DNA of 64,000 bases, taken from the NCBI RefSeq assembly GCF_051020955.1, contig NW_027476525.1, positions 124,001-188,000 of the forward strand. The letters run 5' to 3'. The notes under the pieces were generated by a model. The model was not told the DNA's origin. It did not search any database and saw nothing but the letters and a program-made list of their open reading frames with translations. A program made the translations under genes and the position numbers. Below, piece after piece: positions 1 to 14,630 of this stretch (position 1 is its first letter; the number at the start of each line of letters is the position of its first letter). The DNA is from Megalopta genalis. Taxonomy: Eukaryota; Arthropoda; Insecta; Hymenoptera; Halictidae.

Positions 1-1156
1 AGATTCAAATGCAGGCGAAACAAACGAGTTAGTTTCAAATCCATGCGAAACATATGATTTAGCTGCAAATGAATGCGATGTAGAAGGTTTAGCTTCAAAT
101 CCATGCGAAACGAACGATTTAACATCAGATACTTGCGATATCAGTGATATAGCTTCAAATGGAGGGGAAACAAATGAGTTAGCTTCAAATCCATGCAAAA
201 CACATGATTAAGCTTCAAATCAATGCTATGTAGAAGGTTTAGCTTCAAATCCAAGCGAAACACATGATTTAGCTTCAAATCAATGCGATGTTGAAGGTTT
301 AGCTTCAAATCCATGCGGAACCAAAGATTTATCTTCAAATAATTGCGACATGAGTGATATAGCATCAAATGCAGACGAATCAAACGAGTTGGTTTCAAAA
401 TCTATGCGAAACAAATGATTTAGCTTCAAATCAATGCGAAGAAGAAGGCTTAGATTCAAATCCATGCCAAACAAATGATTTATCTACAGATTCTAGCGAT
501 ATAAGTGATATAGCTTCAAATGCAGACGACACTAACGAGTTAGCTTCAAATCCATGCGAAGCAGATCATTTAGCTGCAAATCAATGCGATGTAGAAGGTT
601 TAGCTTCAAATTCATGCGAAAGAAATTTATTTAGCATCAAACACTTGCAATATATGGGATATAGCTTCAAATGCAGACGAATCAAACGAGTTAGCTTCAA
701 AATCCATACGATACACATGATTTATCTTCAAATCAATGCGAAGTAGAAGGCTTAGTAGCAAATCCATGCGAAACAAATGATTTTGCTTGAGATACTTGCG
801 ATGTAAGTGATATAGTTTCAAATGCAGACGAATCAAACGAGTTAGCTTCAAAATCCATACGATACACATGATTTAGCTTCAAATCAGTGCGAAATAGAAG
901 GTTTAGCTTCAAATACAAGCGAAACACATGATTTAGCTTCAAATCAATGCGAAATAAAAGGTTTAGCTTCAAATCCATGCGAAACACATGATTTAGCTTC
1001 ACATCAACGCCATGTAGGAGGTTTAGCTTCAAATCTATGCGGAACCAAAGTTTTAGCTTCAAATCCATGAGGAACCAAAGATTTAGCTTCAAATAATTGC
1101 GATATATATGATATAGCATCAAATGCAGACGAATCAAATGAGTTGGCTTCAAATCC

Positions 1157-2545
1157 ATGCGAAACAAATTATTTAGCTTCAAACACTTGGGATATAAGTG
1201 ATATAGCTTCAAATGCAGACGAATCAAACGAGTTAGCTCAAAAATCCATACGAAACGAACGATTTATCTTCAAATCAATGCGAAGTAGGAGGCTTAGTTG
1301 CAAATACATGCGAAACAATTGATCTAACTTCAGATACTTGCGATGTAAGAGATATAGTTTCAAATGCAGTCGAAACAAACGAGCTAGCTTCAACTCCATG
1401 CGAAACACATGATTTAGCCTCAAATCAATGCGAGGTAGAAGGCTTAGCTTCAAATCCATGAGAAACAAATGATTTAGATTCAAATACTTGTGATATAAGT
1501 GATATAGCTTCTAATGCAGACGAAACAAACGAGTTAGCTTCACATCCATGCGAAACACATGATTAAGGTTCAAATCAATGCTATGTAGAAGGATTAGCTT
1601 CAAATCCAAGCGAGATACATGATTTAGCTTCCAATCAATGCGATGTAGAAGGTTTAGTTTCAAATCCATGCGGAATCAATGATCTAGCTCCAAATAATTG
1701 CGATATATGTGATATAGCTTCAAATGTAGACGAATCAAACGAGTTAGCTTCAAAATCCATGCGAAACAAATCATTTGGCATCAAATCAATGCGAAGCAGA
1801 AGGCTTAGATTCAAATCCATGCGAAACAAATGATTTAGCTTCAAATACTTGCGATATAAGTGATATAGATTCAACTGCAGGCGAGACAAAAGAGCTAGCT
1901 TCATCTCCATGCGAAACACATGATTTAGCTTCTAATCAATGCGATGTAGAAGGCTTAGCTTCAAATCCATGCGGATCCAAAGATTTAGCTTCAAATAATT
2001 GCGATATGAGTGATATAGCATCAAATGCTGACGAATCAAACGAGTTGGCTTCAAAATCTATGCGAAACAAATGATTTAGCTTCAAATCAATGCGAAGAAG
2101 AACGCTTAGATTCAAATCCATGCGAAACAAATGATTTAGCATCAAATGAATGCGATGTAGAAGGTTTTGCTTCAAATCCATGCGAAACAAATTATTTAGC
2201 TTTAAATACTTGGGTTATAAGTGATATAGCTTCAAATGCAAACGAATCAAACGAGTTAGCTTAAAAATCCATGCGAAAGAAATGATTTATCTTCAAACCA
2301 ATGCGAAGTAGAAAGCTTAGTTGCAAATCCATGCGAAACAAATGATTTTGCTTCAGATACTTGCGATATATATGATATAGCTTCAAATGCAGGCGAAACA
2401 AACGAGCTAGGTTCAAATCCATGCGAAAGACATGATTTAGCTGCAAATCAATGCGATGTAGAAGATTTAGCTTCAAATCCATGCGAAACAAATGATTTAA
2501 CTTCAGATACTTGCGATATAAGTGATATAGATTCAAATGCAGACG
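1157..2545. repeat. Block A segment, first copy (pairs with 5,008-6,396)
   Basis: This 1.39-kb segment matches 5,008-6,396 at a constant offset of 3,851 bp, including matching rare variants such as a cggatccaaa monomer near 1,972 and 5,823. The left edge lies in a monomer with aaacaaattatttagc. The right edge is where gcagacgaatc replaces gcaggcgaaac. Boundaries are read by eye to within about one monomer. Confidence 0.8.
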
Positions 2546-5217
2546 AATCAAACGAGTTAGCTTCAAAGTCTATACGATACAGATGATTTAGCTTCAAATC
2601 AATGCGAAATAGAAGGTTTAGCTTCAAATCCAAGCGAAACACATGATTTAGCATCAAATGAATGCGATGTAGAAGGCTTAGTTTCAAATCCATGCGGATC
2701 AAATGATTTAGCTTCAAATACTTGCGATATATATGATATAGCTTCAAATGCAGGCGAAACAAACGAGCTAGCTTCAAATCCATGCGAAACACATGATTTA
2801 GCTTCAAATCAATGCGATGTAGAAGGCTTAGTTTCAAATCCATGCGGATCAAATGATTTAGCTTGAAATACTTGCGATATATATGATATAGCTTCAAATG
2901 CAGTCGAAACAAACGGAGTTAGCTTCAACTCCATGCGAAACACATAATTTAGCTGCAAATAAATGCGATGTAGAAGGTTTAGCTTTAAATCCATGCGAAA
3001 CAAATGATTTAACATCAGATAATTGCGATGTAAGTGACATAGTATCAAATGCAAGCGAAACAAACCAGTTAGCTTCAATTGCATGAGAAACACTTAATTT
3101 AGCTTAAAATTCATGCGAAACACATGGATTAGATTCAAATTCGTGCGAAACAAATGATTTAGCTTCAAACACTTGGGATATAAGTGATATAATTTCAAAT
3201 GCAGACGAATCAAACGAGTTAGCTTTAAAATCCATACGATACACATGATTTTGCTCAAATCAATGCGAAATAGAAGGTTTAGCTTCAAATCCAAGCGAAA
3301 CACATGATTTAGCTTCAAATCAATGCGATGTAGGAGGTTTAGCTTCAAATCCATGCGGAAGCAAAGATTTAGCTTCAAATCCATGCGGAACCAAAGATTT
3401 AGCTTCAAATGATTGCGATATATGTGATATAGCATCAAATGCAGGCGAATCAAATGAGTTGGCTTCAAAATCCATGCGAAACAAATTATTTAGCTTTAAA
3501 TACTTGGGTTATAAGTGATATAGCTTCAAATGCAAACGAATCAAACGAGCTAGCACAAAAATCCATGCGAAACAAATGATTTATCTTCAAATCAATGCGA
3601 TGTAGAAGGCATAGTTTCAAATCCATGCGAAACAAATGATTTAGCTTCAAATCAATGCGATGCAGAAGGTTTAGCTTCAAATCCATGCGAAACAAATTAT
3701 TTAGCATCAAACACTTGGAATATAAGTGATATAGATTCAAATGCAGACGAATCAAACGAGTTAGCTCAAAAATCCATACGAAACGAACGATTTATCTTCA
3801 AATCAATGCGAAGTAGGAGGCTTAGTTGCAAATACATGCGAAACAATTGATCTAACTTCAGATACTTGCGATGTAAGTGATATAGTTTCAAATGCAGTCC
3901 AAACAAACGAGCTAGCTTCAACTCCATGCGACACACATGATTTAGCCTCAAATCAATGCGAGGTAGAAGGCTTAGCTTCAAATCCATGAGAAACAAATGA
4001 TTTAGATTCAAATACTTGTGATATAAGTGATATAGCTTCAAATGCAGACGACACAAACGAGTTAGCTTCACATCCATGCGAAACACATGATTAAGTTTCA
4101 AATCAATGCTATGTAGAAGGATTAGCTTCAAATCCAAGTGAGATACATGATTTAGCTTCCAATCAATGCGATGTAGAAGGTTTAGTTTCAAATCCATGCG
4201 GAATCAATGATTTAGCTCCAAATAATTGCGATATATGTGATATAGCTTCAAATGTAGACGAATCAAACGAGTTAGCTTCAAAATCCATGCGAAACAAATC
4301 ATTTGGCATCAAATCAATGCGAAGCAGAAGGCTTAGATTCAAATCCATGCGAAACAAATGATTTAGCTTCAGATACTTGCGATATAAGTGATATAGATTC
4401 AAATGCAGGCGAAACAAACGAGTTAGTTTCAAATCCATGCGAAACATATGATTTAGCTGCAAATGAATGCGATGTAGAAGGTTTAGCTTCAAATCCATGC
4501 GAAACGAACGATTTAACATCAGATACTTGCGATATCAGTGATATAGCTTCAAATGGAGGGGAAACAAATGAGTTAGCTTCAAATCCATGCAAAACACATG
4601 ATTAAGCTTCAAATCAATGCTATGTAGAAGGTTTAGCTTCAAATCCAAGCGAAACACATGATTTAGCTTCAAATCAATGCGATGTTGAAGGTTTAGCTTC
4701 AAATCCATGCGGAACCAAAGATTTATCTTCAAATAATTGCGACATGAGTGATATAGCATCAAATGCAGACGAATCAAACGAGTTGGTTTCAAAATCTATG
4801 CGAAACAAATGATTTAGCTTCAAATCAATGCGAAGAAGAAGGCTTAGATTCAAATCCATGCCAAAGAAATGATTTAGCTTCAAATGCTTGCGATATAAGT
4901 GATATAGCTTCAAATGCAGGCAAAACATACCAGTTAGCTTCAATTCCATGAGAAACAAATGATTTAGCTTAAAATTCATGCGAAGCACATGGATTAGCTT
5001 CAAAGTCGTGCGAAACAAATTATTTAGCTTCAAACACTTGGGATATAAGTGATATAGCTTCAAATGCAGACGAATCAAACGAGTTAGCTCAAAAATCCAT
5101 ACGAAACGAACGATTTATCTTCAAATCAATGCGAAGTAGGAGGCTTAGTTGCAAATACATGCGAAACAATTGATCTAACTTCAGATACTTGCGATGTAAG
5201 AGATATAGTTTCAAATG

Positions 5218-8200
5218 CAGTCGAAACAAACGAGCTAGCTTCAACTCCATGCGAAACACATGATTTAGCCTCAAATCAATGCGAGGTAGAAGGCTTAGCT
5301 TCAAATCCATGAGAAACAAATGATTTAGATTCAAATACTTGTGATATAAGTGATATAGCTTCTAATGCAGACGAAACAAACGAGTTAGCTTCACATCCAT
5401 GCGAAACACATGATTAAGGTTCAAATCAATGCTATGTAGAAGGATTAGCTTCAAATCCAAGCGAGATACATGATTTAGCTTCCAATCAATGCGATGTAGA
5501 AGGTTTAGTTTCAAATCCATGCGGAATCAATGATCTAGCTCCAAATAATTGCGATATATGTGATATAGCTTCAAATGTAGACGAATCAAACGAGTTAGCT
5601 TCAAAATCCATGCGAAACAAATCATTTGGCATCAAATCAATGCGAAGCAGAAGGCTTAGATTCAAATCCATGCGAAACAAATGATTTAGCTTCAAATACT
5701 TGCGATATAAGTGATATAGATTCAACTGCAGGCGAGACAAAAGAGCTAGCTTCATCTCCATGCGAAACACATGATTTAGCTTCTAATCAATGCGATGTAG
5801 AAGGCTTAGCTTCAAATCCATGCGGATCCAAATATTTAGCTTCAAATAATTGCGATATGAGTGATATAGCATCAAATGCTGACGAATCAAACGAGTTGGC
5901 TTCAAAATCTATGCGAAACAAATGATTTAGCTTCAAATCAATGCGAAGAAGAAGGCTTAGATTCAAATCCATGCGAAACAAATGATTTAGCATCAAATGA
6001 ATGCGATGTAGAAGGTTTTGCTTCAAATCCATGCGAAACAAATTATTTAGCTTTAAATACTTGGGTTATAAGTGATATAGCTTCAAATGCAAACGAATCA
6101 AACGAGTTAGCTTAAAAATCCATGCGAAAGAAATGATTTATCTTCAAACCAATGCGAAGTAGAAGGCTTAGTTGCAAATCCATGCGAAACAAATGATTTT
6201 GCTTCAGATACTTGCGATATATATGATATAGCTTCAAATGCAGGCGAAACAAACGAGCTAGCTTCAAATCCATGCGAAAGACATGATTTAGCTGCAAATC
6301 AATGCGATGTAGAAGATTTAGCTTCAAATCCATGCGAAACAAATGATTTAACTTCAGATACTTGCGATATAAGTGATATAGATTCAAATGCAGGCGAAAC
6401 AAACGAGTTAGTTTCAAATCCATGCGAAACATATGATTTAGCTGCAAATGAATGCGATGTAGAAGGTTTAGCTTCAAATCCATGCGAAACGAACGATTTA
6501 ACATCAGATACTCGCGATATCAGTGATATAGCTTCAAATGGAGGGGAAACAAATGAGTTAGCTTCAAATCCATGCAAAACACATGATTAAGCTTCAAATC
6601 AATGCTATGTAGAAGGTTTAGCTTCAAATCCAAGCGAAACACATGATTTAGCTTCAAATCAATGCGATGTTGAAGGTTTAGCTTCAAATCCATGCGGAAC
6701 CAAAGATTTATCTTCAAATAATTGCGACATGAGTGATATAGCATCAAATGCAGACGAATCAAACGAGTTGGTTTCAAAATCTATGCGAAACAAATGATTT
6801 AGCTTCAAATCAATGCGAAGAAGAAGGCTTAGATTCAAATCCATGCGACAAAAATGATTTTTCTTCAAATACTTGCGATATAAGTGATATAGCTTCAAAT
6901 GCAGGCAAAACATACCAGTTAGCTTCAATTCCATGAGAAACAAATGATTTAGCTTAAAATTCATGCGAAGCACATGGATTAGCTTCAAAGTCGTGCAAAA
7001 CAAATGATTTAGCTTCAAATGCTTGCGATAGAAGTGATATAGATACAACTGCAGGCGAGACAAAAGAGCTAGCTTCATCTCCATGCGAAAAACATGATTT
7101 AGCTTCTAATCAATGCGATGTAGAAGGCTTAGCTTCAAATCCATGCGAAAAAAAAATTTAGATTCAGATACTAGCGATATAAGTGATATAGCTTCAAATG
7201 CAGACGAAACAAACGAGTTAGCTTCAAATCCATGCGAAACACATGATTTAGCTTCAAGTCAATGCGATGCAGAAGGTTTAGCTTCAAATCAATGCGATGT
7301 AGAAGATTTACCTTCAGATCCATGCGAAAAAAATTATTTAGCATCAAACACTTGTAATATAAGTGATATAGCTTCAAATGCAGACGAATCAAACGAGTTA
7401 GCTTCAAAGTCTGTACGATACAGATGATTTAGCTTCAAATCAATGCGAAATAGAAGGTTTAGCTTCAAATCCAAGCGAAACACATGATTTAGCATCAAAT
7501 GAATGCGATGTAGAAGGCTTAGTTTCAAATCCATGCGGATCAAATGATTTAGCTTCAAATACTTGCGATATATATGATATAGCTTCAAATGCAGGCGAAA
7601 CAAACGAGCTAGCTTCAAATCCATGCGAAACACATGATTTAGCTTCAAATCAATGCGATGTAGAAGGTTTTGCTTCAAAACCATTCGGAACAAATTATTT
7701 AGCTATAAACATTTGGGTTATAAGTGATATAGCTTCAAATGCAAACGAATCAAACGAGTTAGCTCAAAAATCCATGCTAAACAAATGATTTATCTTCAAA
7801 CCAATGCGAAGTAGAAGGCTTAGTTGCAAATCCATGCGAAACAAATAATTTTGCTTGAGATACTTGCGATGTAAGTGATATAGTTTCAAATGCAGACGAA
7901 ACAAACGAGACAGCTTCAAATCCAAGCGAAACACATGATTTAGCTTCAAATCAATGCGAAGTAGAAGGTTTAGCTTCAAATCCATGCGAAACAAATGATT
8001 TATCTACAGATTCTAGCGATATAAGTGATATAGCTTCAAATGCAGACGACACTAACGAGTTAGCTTCAAATCCATGCGAAGCAGATCATTTAGCTGCAAA
8101 TCAATGCGATGTAGAAGGTTTAGCTTCAAATTCATGCGGAATCAATGATTTAGTTCCAAATAATTGCGATATAAGTGATATAGCTTCAAATGTAGACGAA

Positions 8201-8230
8201 TCAAACGAGTTGGCTTCAAAATCTATGCGA
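5218..8230. repeat. Block A long unit, copy 1
   Basis: This unit of about 3.0 kb pairs with 8,796-11,750. The offset is 3,578 bp up to about 6,846, then 3,668 bp (the second copy has 90 extra bp, three monomers, near 10.43-10.52 kb), then 3,519 bp from about 7,191 (the second copy lacks 149 bp, about five monomers minus one base). Whole-monomer gains and losses inside an otherwise shared unit are the expected mark of unequal exchange. Confidence 0.82.
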
Positions 8231-8800
8231 AACAAATGATTTAGCTTCAAATCAATGCGAAGAAGAAGGCTTAGATTCAAATCCATGCGAAACAAATGAT
8301 TTTGCTTCAGATACTTGCGATGTAAGTGATATAGTTTCAAATGCAGACGAAACAAACGAGGTAGACTCAACTCCATGCGACACTCATGATATAGCTTCAA
8401 ATCAATGCGATGTAGAAGGTTTAGCTTCAAATCCATGCGAAACAAATGATTTAACATCAGATACTTGCGATATAAATGATATAGATTCAAATGCAGACGA
8501 ATCAAACGAGTTGGCTTCAAAATCTATGCGAAACAAATGATTTAGCTTCAAATCAATGCGAAGAAGAAGGCTTAGATTCAAATCCATGCGAAACAAATGA
8601 TTTTGCTTCAGATACTTGCGATGTAAGTGATATAGTTTCAAATGCAGACGAAACACACGAGGTAGACTCAAACTCCATGCGACACTCATGATATAGCTTC
8701 AAATCAATGCGATGTAGAAGGTTTAGCTTCAAATCCATGCGAAACAAATGATTTAACATCAGATACTTGCGATATAAATGATATAGATTCAAATGCAGAC
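8191..8800. repeat. 301-bp double-pentamer duplication
   Basis: Two copies of a ten-monomer stretch lie 301 bp apart (ten monomers plus one inserted A). Each carries the gaggtagactcaa and gacactcatgatatagc variants. The same doublet recurs around 12.63-13.2 kb and 16.06-16.63 kb, so the local duplication came before the larger copies that spread it. Confidence 0.75.
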
Positions 8801-11750
8801 GAAACAAACGAGCTAGCTTCAACTCCATGCGAAACACATGATTTAGCCTCAAATCAATGCGAGGTAGAAGGCTTAGCTTCAAATCCATGAGAAACAAATG
8901 ATTTAGATTCAAATACTTGTGATATAAGTGATATAGCTTCTAATGCAGACGAAACAAACGAGTTAGCTTCACATCCATGCGAAACACATGATTAAGGTTC
9001 AAATCAATGCTATGTAGAAGGATTAGCTTCAAATCCAAGCGAGATACATGATTTAGCTTCCAATCAATGCGATGTAGAAGGTTTAGTTTCAAATCCATGC
9101 GGAATCAATGATTTAGCTCCAAATAATTGCGATATATGTGATATAGCTTCAAATGTAGACGAATCAAACGAGTTAGCTTCAAAATCCATGCGAAACAAAT
9201 CATTTGGCATCAAATCAATGCGAAGCAGAAGGCTTAGATTCAAATCCATGCGAAACAAATGATTTAGCTTCAAATACTTGCGATATAAGTGATATAGATT
9301 CAACTGCAGGCGAGACAAAAGAGCTAGCTTCATCTCCATGCGAAACACATGATTTAGCTTCTAATCAATGCGATGTAGAAGGCTTAGCTTCAAATCCATG
9401 CGGATCCAAAGATTTAGCTTCAAATAATTGCGATATGAGTGATATAGCATCAAATGCTGACGAATCAAACGAGTTGGCTTCAAAATCTATGCGAAACAAA
9501 TGATTTAGCTTCAAATCAATGCGAAGAAGAAGGCTTAGATTCAAATCCATGCGAAACAAATGATTTAGCATCAAATGAATGCGATGTAGAAGGTTTTGCT
9601 TCAAATCCATGCGAAACAAATTATTTAGCTTTAAATACTTGGGTTATAAGTGATATAGCTTCAAATGCAAACGAATCAAACGAGTTAGCTTAAAAATCCA
9701 TGCGAAAGAAATGATTTATCTTCAAACCAATGCGAAGTAGAAGGCTTAGTTGCAAATCCATGCGAAACAAATGATTTTGCTTCAGATACTTGCGATATAT
9801 ATGATATAGCTTCAAATGCAGGCGGAACAAACGAGCTAGCTTCAAATCCATGCGAAAGACATGATTTAGCTGCAAATCAATGCGATGTAGAAGATTTAGC
9901 TTCAAATCCATGCGAAACAAATGATTTAACTTCAGATACTTGCGATATAAGTGATATAGATTCAAATGCAGGCGAAACAAACGAGTTAGTTTCAAATCCA
10001 TGCGAAACATACGATTTAGCTGCAAATGAATGCGATGTAGAAGGTTTAGCTTCAAATCCATGCGAAACGAACGATTTAACATCAGATACTCGCGATATCA
10101 GTGATATAGCTTCAAATGGAGGGGAAACAAATGAGTTAGCTTCAAATCCATGCAAAACACATGATTAAGCTTCAAATCAATGCTATGTAGAAGGTTTAGC
10201 TTCAAATCCAAGCGAAACACATGATTTAGCTTCAAATCAATGCGATGTTGAAGGTTTAGCTTTAAATCCATGCGGAACCAAAGATTTATCTTCAAATAAT
10301 TGCGACATGAGTGATATAGCATCAAATGCAGACGAATCAAACGAGTTGGTTTCAAAATCTATGCGAAACAAATGATTTAGCTTCAAACCAATGCGAAGAA
10401 GAAGGCTTAGATTCAAATCCATGCCAAACAAATGATTTAGCTTCAAATACTTGCGATATAAGTGATATAGATTCAACTGCAGGCGAAATAAACGAGATAG
10501 CCTCAAATCCATGCGACAAAAATGTTTTTTCTTCAAATACTTGCGATATAAGTGATATAGCTTCAAATGCAGGCAAAACATACCAGTTAGCTTCAATTCC
10601 ATGAGAAACAAATGATTTAGCTTAAAATTCATGCGAAGCACATGGATTAGCTTCAAAGTCGTGCAAAACAAATGATTAAGCTTCAAATGCTTGCGATAGA
10701 AGTGATATAGCTTCAAATGCAGACGAAACAAACGAGTTAGCTTCAAATCCATGCGAAACACATGATTTAGCTTCAAGTCAATGCGATGCAGAAGGTTTAG
10801 CTTCAAATCAATGCGATGTAGAAGATTTACCTTCAGATCCATGCGAAAAAAATTATTTAGCATCAAACACTTGTAATATAAGTGATATAGCTTCAAATGC
10901 AGACGAATCAAACGAGTTAGCTTCAAAGTCTATACGATACAGATGATTTAGCTTCAAATCAATGCGAAATAGAAGGTTTAGCTTCAAATCCAAGCGAAAC
11001 ACATGATTTAGCATCAAATGAATGCGATGTAGAAGGCTTAGTTTCAAATCCATGCGGATCAAATGATTTAGCTTCAAATACTTGCGATATATATGATATA
11101 GCTTCAAATGCAGGCGAAACAAACGAGCTAGCTTCAAATCCATGCGAAACACATGATTTAGCTTCAAATCAATGCGATGTAGAAGGTTTTGCTTCAAAAC
11201 CATTCGGAACAAATTATTTAGCTATAAACATTTGGGTTATAAGTGATATAGCTTCAAATGCAAACGAATCAAACGAGTTAGCTCAAAAATCCATGCTAAA
11301 CAAATGATTTATCTTCAAACCAATGCGAAGTAGAAGGCTTAGTTGCAAATCCATGCGAAACAAATAATTTTGCTTGAGATACTTGCGATGTAAGTGATAT
11401 AGTTTCAAATGCAGACGAAACAAACGAGACAGCTTCAAATCCAAGCGAAACACATGATTTAGCTTCAAATCAATGCGAAGTAGAAGGTTTAGCTTCAAAT
11501 CCATGCGAAACAAATGATTTATCTACAGATTCTAGCGATATAAGTGATATAGCTTCAAATGCAGACGACACTAACGAGTTAGCTTCAAATCCATGCGAAG
11601 CAGATCATTTAGCTGCAAATCAATGCGATGTAGAAGGTTTAGCTTCAAATTCATGCGGAATCAATGATTTAGCTCCATAAAATTGCGATATAAGTGATAT
11701 AGCTTCAAATGTAGACGAATCAAACGAGTTAGCTTCAAAATCCATGCGAA
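8796..11750. repeat. Block A long unit, copy 2
   Basis: This is the second copy of the unit at 5,218-8,230. It differs by a 90-bp insertion (10.43-10.52 kb), a 149-bp deletion (about 10.69-10.71 kb) and scattered substitutions. Its right end leads into the distinctive monomer ccataaaattgcg at about 11,674, which also opens the next repeated block at about 15,286. Confidence 0.8.
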
Positions 11751-14630
11751 ACAAACCATTTGGCATCAAATCAATGCGAAGCAGAAGGCTTAGATTCAAA
11801 TCCATGCGAAACAAATGATTTAGCTTCAAATACTTGCGATGTAAGTGATATAGTTTCAAATGCAGACGAAACAAACGAGGTAGCCTCAACTCCATGCGAC
11901 ACTCATGATTTAGCTTCAAATCAATGCGAAACACATGATTTAGCTTCAAATCAATGCGATGTAGAAGGCTCAGCTTCAAATCCATGCGGATCAAATAATT
12001 TAGCTTCAAATACTTGCGATGTAAGTGATATAGTTTCAAATGCAGACGAAACAAACGAGGTAGCCTCAACTCCATGCGACACTCATGACTTAGCTCCAAA
12101 TCAATGCGATGTAGAAGGTTTAGCTTCAAATCCATACGAAACAAATGATTTAACATCAGATACTTGCGATATAAATGATATAGATTCAAATGCAGACGAA
12201 ACTAACGAGTTAGAATCAAATCCAAGCGAAACTCATGATTTATCTTCAAATCAATGCGATGTAGAAGGTTTAGCTTCAAATCCAAGCGAAACACATGATT
12301 TAGCTTCAAATCAATGCGATGTAGAAGGCTCAGCTTCAAATCCATGCGGATCAAATGATTTAGCTTCAAATACTTGCGATATAAGTGATATAGCTTCAAA
12401 TGCAGACGAATCAAACGAGTTAGCTCAAAAATCCATGCGAAACAAATGATTTATCTTCAAATCAATGCGATGTAGAAGGTTTAGCTTCAAATCCAAGCGA
12501 AACACATGATTTAGCTTCAAATCAATGCGATGTAGAAGGCTCAGCTTCAAATCCATGCGGATCAAATGATTTAGCTTCAAATACTTGCGATATAAGTGAT
12601 ATAGCTTCAAATGTAGACGAATCAAACGAGTTGGCTTCAAAATCTATGCGAAACAAATGATTTAGCTTCAAATCAATGCGAAGAAGAAGGCTTAGATTCA
12701 AATCCATGCGAAACAAATGATTTTGCTTCAGATACTTGCGATGTAAGTGATATAGTTTCAAATGCAGACGAAACAAACGAGGTAGACTCAACTCCATGCG
12801 ACACTCATGATATAGCTTCAAATCAATGCGATGTAGAAGGTTTAGCTTCAAATCCATGCGAAACAAATGATTTAACATCAGATACTTGCGATATAAATGA
12901 TATAGATTCAAATGCAGACGAATCAAACGAGTTGGCATCAAAATCTATGCGAAACAAATGATTTAGCTTCAAATCAATGCGAAGAAGGAGGCTTAGATTC
13001 AAATCCATGCGAAACAAATGATTTTGCTTCAGATACTTGCGATGTAAGTGATATAGTTTCAAATGCAGACGAAACAAACGAGGTAGACTCAAACTCCATG
13101 CGACACTCATGATATAGCTTCAAATCAATGCGATGTAGAAGGTTTAGCTTCAAATCCATGCGAAACAAATGATTTAACATCAGATACTTGCGATATAAAT
13201 GATATAGATTCAAATGCAGACGAAACAAACGAGTTAGAATCAAATCCAAGCGAAACTCATGATTTATCTTCAAATCAATGCGATGTAGAAGGTTTAGCTT
13301 CAAATCCATGCGAAACACATGATTTAGCTTCAAATCAATGCGATGTAGAAGGCTCAGCTTCAAATCCATGCGGATCAAATGATTTAGCTTCAAATACTTG
13401 CTATATAAGTGATATAGCTTCAAATGCAGACGAATCAAACGAGTTAGCTCAAAAATCCATGCGAAACAAATGATTTATCTTCAAATCAATGCGATGTAGA
13501 AGGTTTAGCTTCAAATCCAAGCGAAACACATGATTTAGCTTCAAATCAATGCGAGGTAGAAGGCTTAGCTTCAAATCCATGAGAAACAAATGATTTAGAT
13601 TGAGATACTTGTGATATAAGTGACATAGCTTCAAATGCAGACGAATCAAACGACTCAGCTTCAAAATCCATGCGATACACATGATTTAGCTTCAAATTAA
13701 TGCGATGAAGAAAGTTTAGCTTCAAATCCATGCGAAGCAAATGGTTTAGTTTCAGATACCTGCGATGTAAGTGATATAGCTTCAAACGCAGGTAAAACAA
13801 ACGCGTTAGATTTAAATCCATGCGAAACACATCACTTAGCTGCAAATCAATGCGATGTAGAAGGTTTAGCTTCAAATCCATGCGAAAAAAATTTATTTAG
13901 CATCACGCACTTTGAATATAAGTGATATAGCTTCAAATGCACACCAATCAAACGAGTTAGCTTCAAAATCCATACGATACACATGATTTATCTTCAAATC
14001 AATGCGAAGTAGAAGGCTTAGTTGCAAATCCATGCGAAACAAATGATTTTGATTGATATACTTGCGATGTAAGTGATATAGTTTCAAATGCAGACGAAAC
14101 AAACGAGGTAGCCTCAACTCCATGCGACACTCATGATTTAGCTTCAAATCAATGCGATGTAGAAGGTTTAGCTTCAAATCCATGCGAAACAAATGATTTA
14201 ACATCAGATACTTGCGATATAAATGATATAGATTCAAATGCAGACGAAACAAACGAGTTAGAATCAAATCCAAGCGAAACTCATGATTTATCTTCAAATC
14301 AATGCGATGTAGAAGGTTTAGCTTCAAATCCATGCGAAACACATGATTTAGCTTCAAATCAATGCGATGTAGAAGGCTCAGCTTCAAATCCATGCGGATC
14401 AAATGATTTAGCTTCAAATACTTGCGATATAAGTGATATAGCTTCAAATGCAGACGAATCAAACGAGTTAGCTTCAACTCCATGCGAAACACATGATTTT
14501 GCTTCAAATCAATGCGATGCAGAAGGTTTAGCCTCAAATCAATGCGAAATAGAAGGCTTAGCTTCAAATCCATGCGACACAAATGATTAAGCTTCAAATC
14601 AATGCGATGTAGGAGGTTTAGCTTCAAATC
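11667..14630. repeat. Block B unit, copy 1
   Basis: This is the first copy of the 3.43-kb-spaced unit. Compared with copy 2 it has six extra monomers (180 bp) near 11.9-12.1 kb, an extra block containing a gcggatcaaataattt monomer. It ends where aaatgattaagcttc at 14,581 is followed by gcggaagc monomers that copy 2 lacks. Confidence 0.83.

Larger units (their letters stand above)
1..11660. repeat. Block A: satellite with units about 3.5-3.9 kb apart
   Basis: This block holds three overlapping copies of a long unit. The sequence at position 1 recurs at 4,395, 6,380 and 9,958 (offsets 4,394, 6,379 and 9,957). A longer stretch recurs at an offset of 3,851 (1,157 to 5,008) and another at 3,578 (5,218 to 8,796). 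None of these offsets is a multiple of 30, because the units contain several 1-bp insertions, mostly an extra A in the tcaaat head. The monomer phase drifts by about +29 across the block. No gene is seen anywhere in it. Confidence 0.9.

Noticed and set aside
11760..12449. 229-residue plus-strand open frame (and others at 15,370, 43,068 and 44,619) as coding sequence
   Set aside because: Same decapeptide repeat, ended by the recurrent +1 insertion or an in-frame stop also present in sister copies. No unique domain, signal peptide or flanking gene structure.
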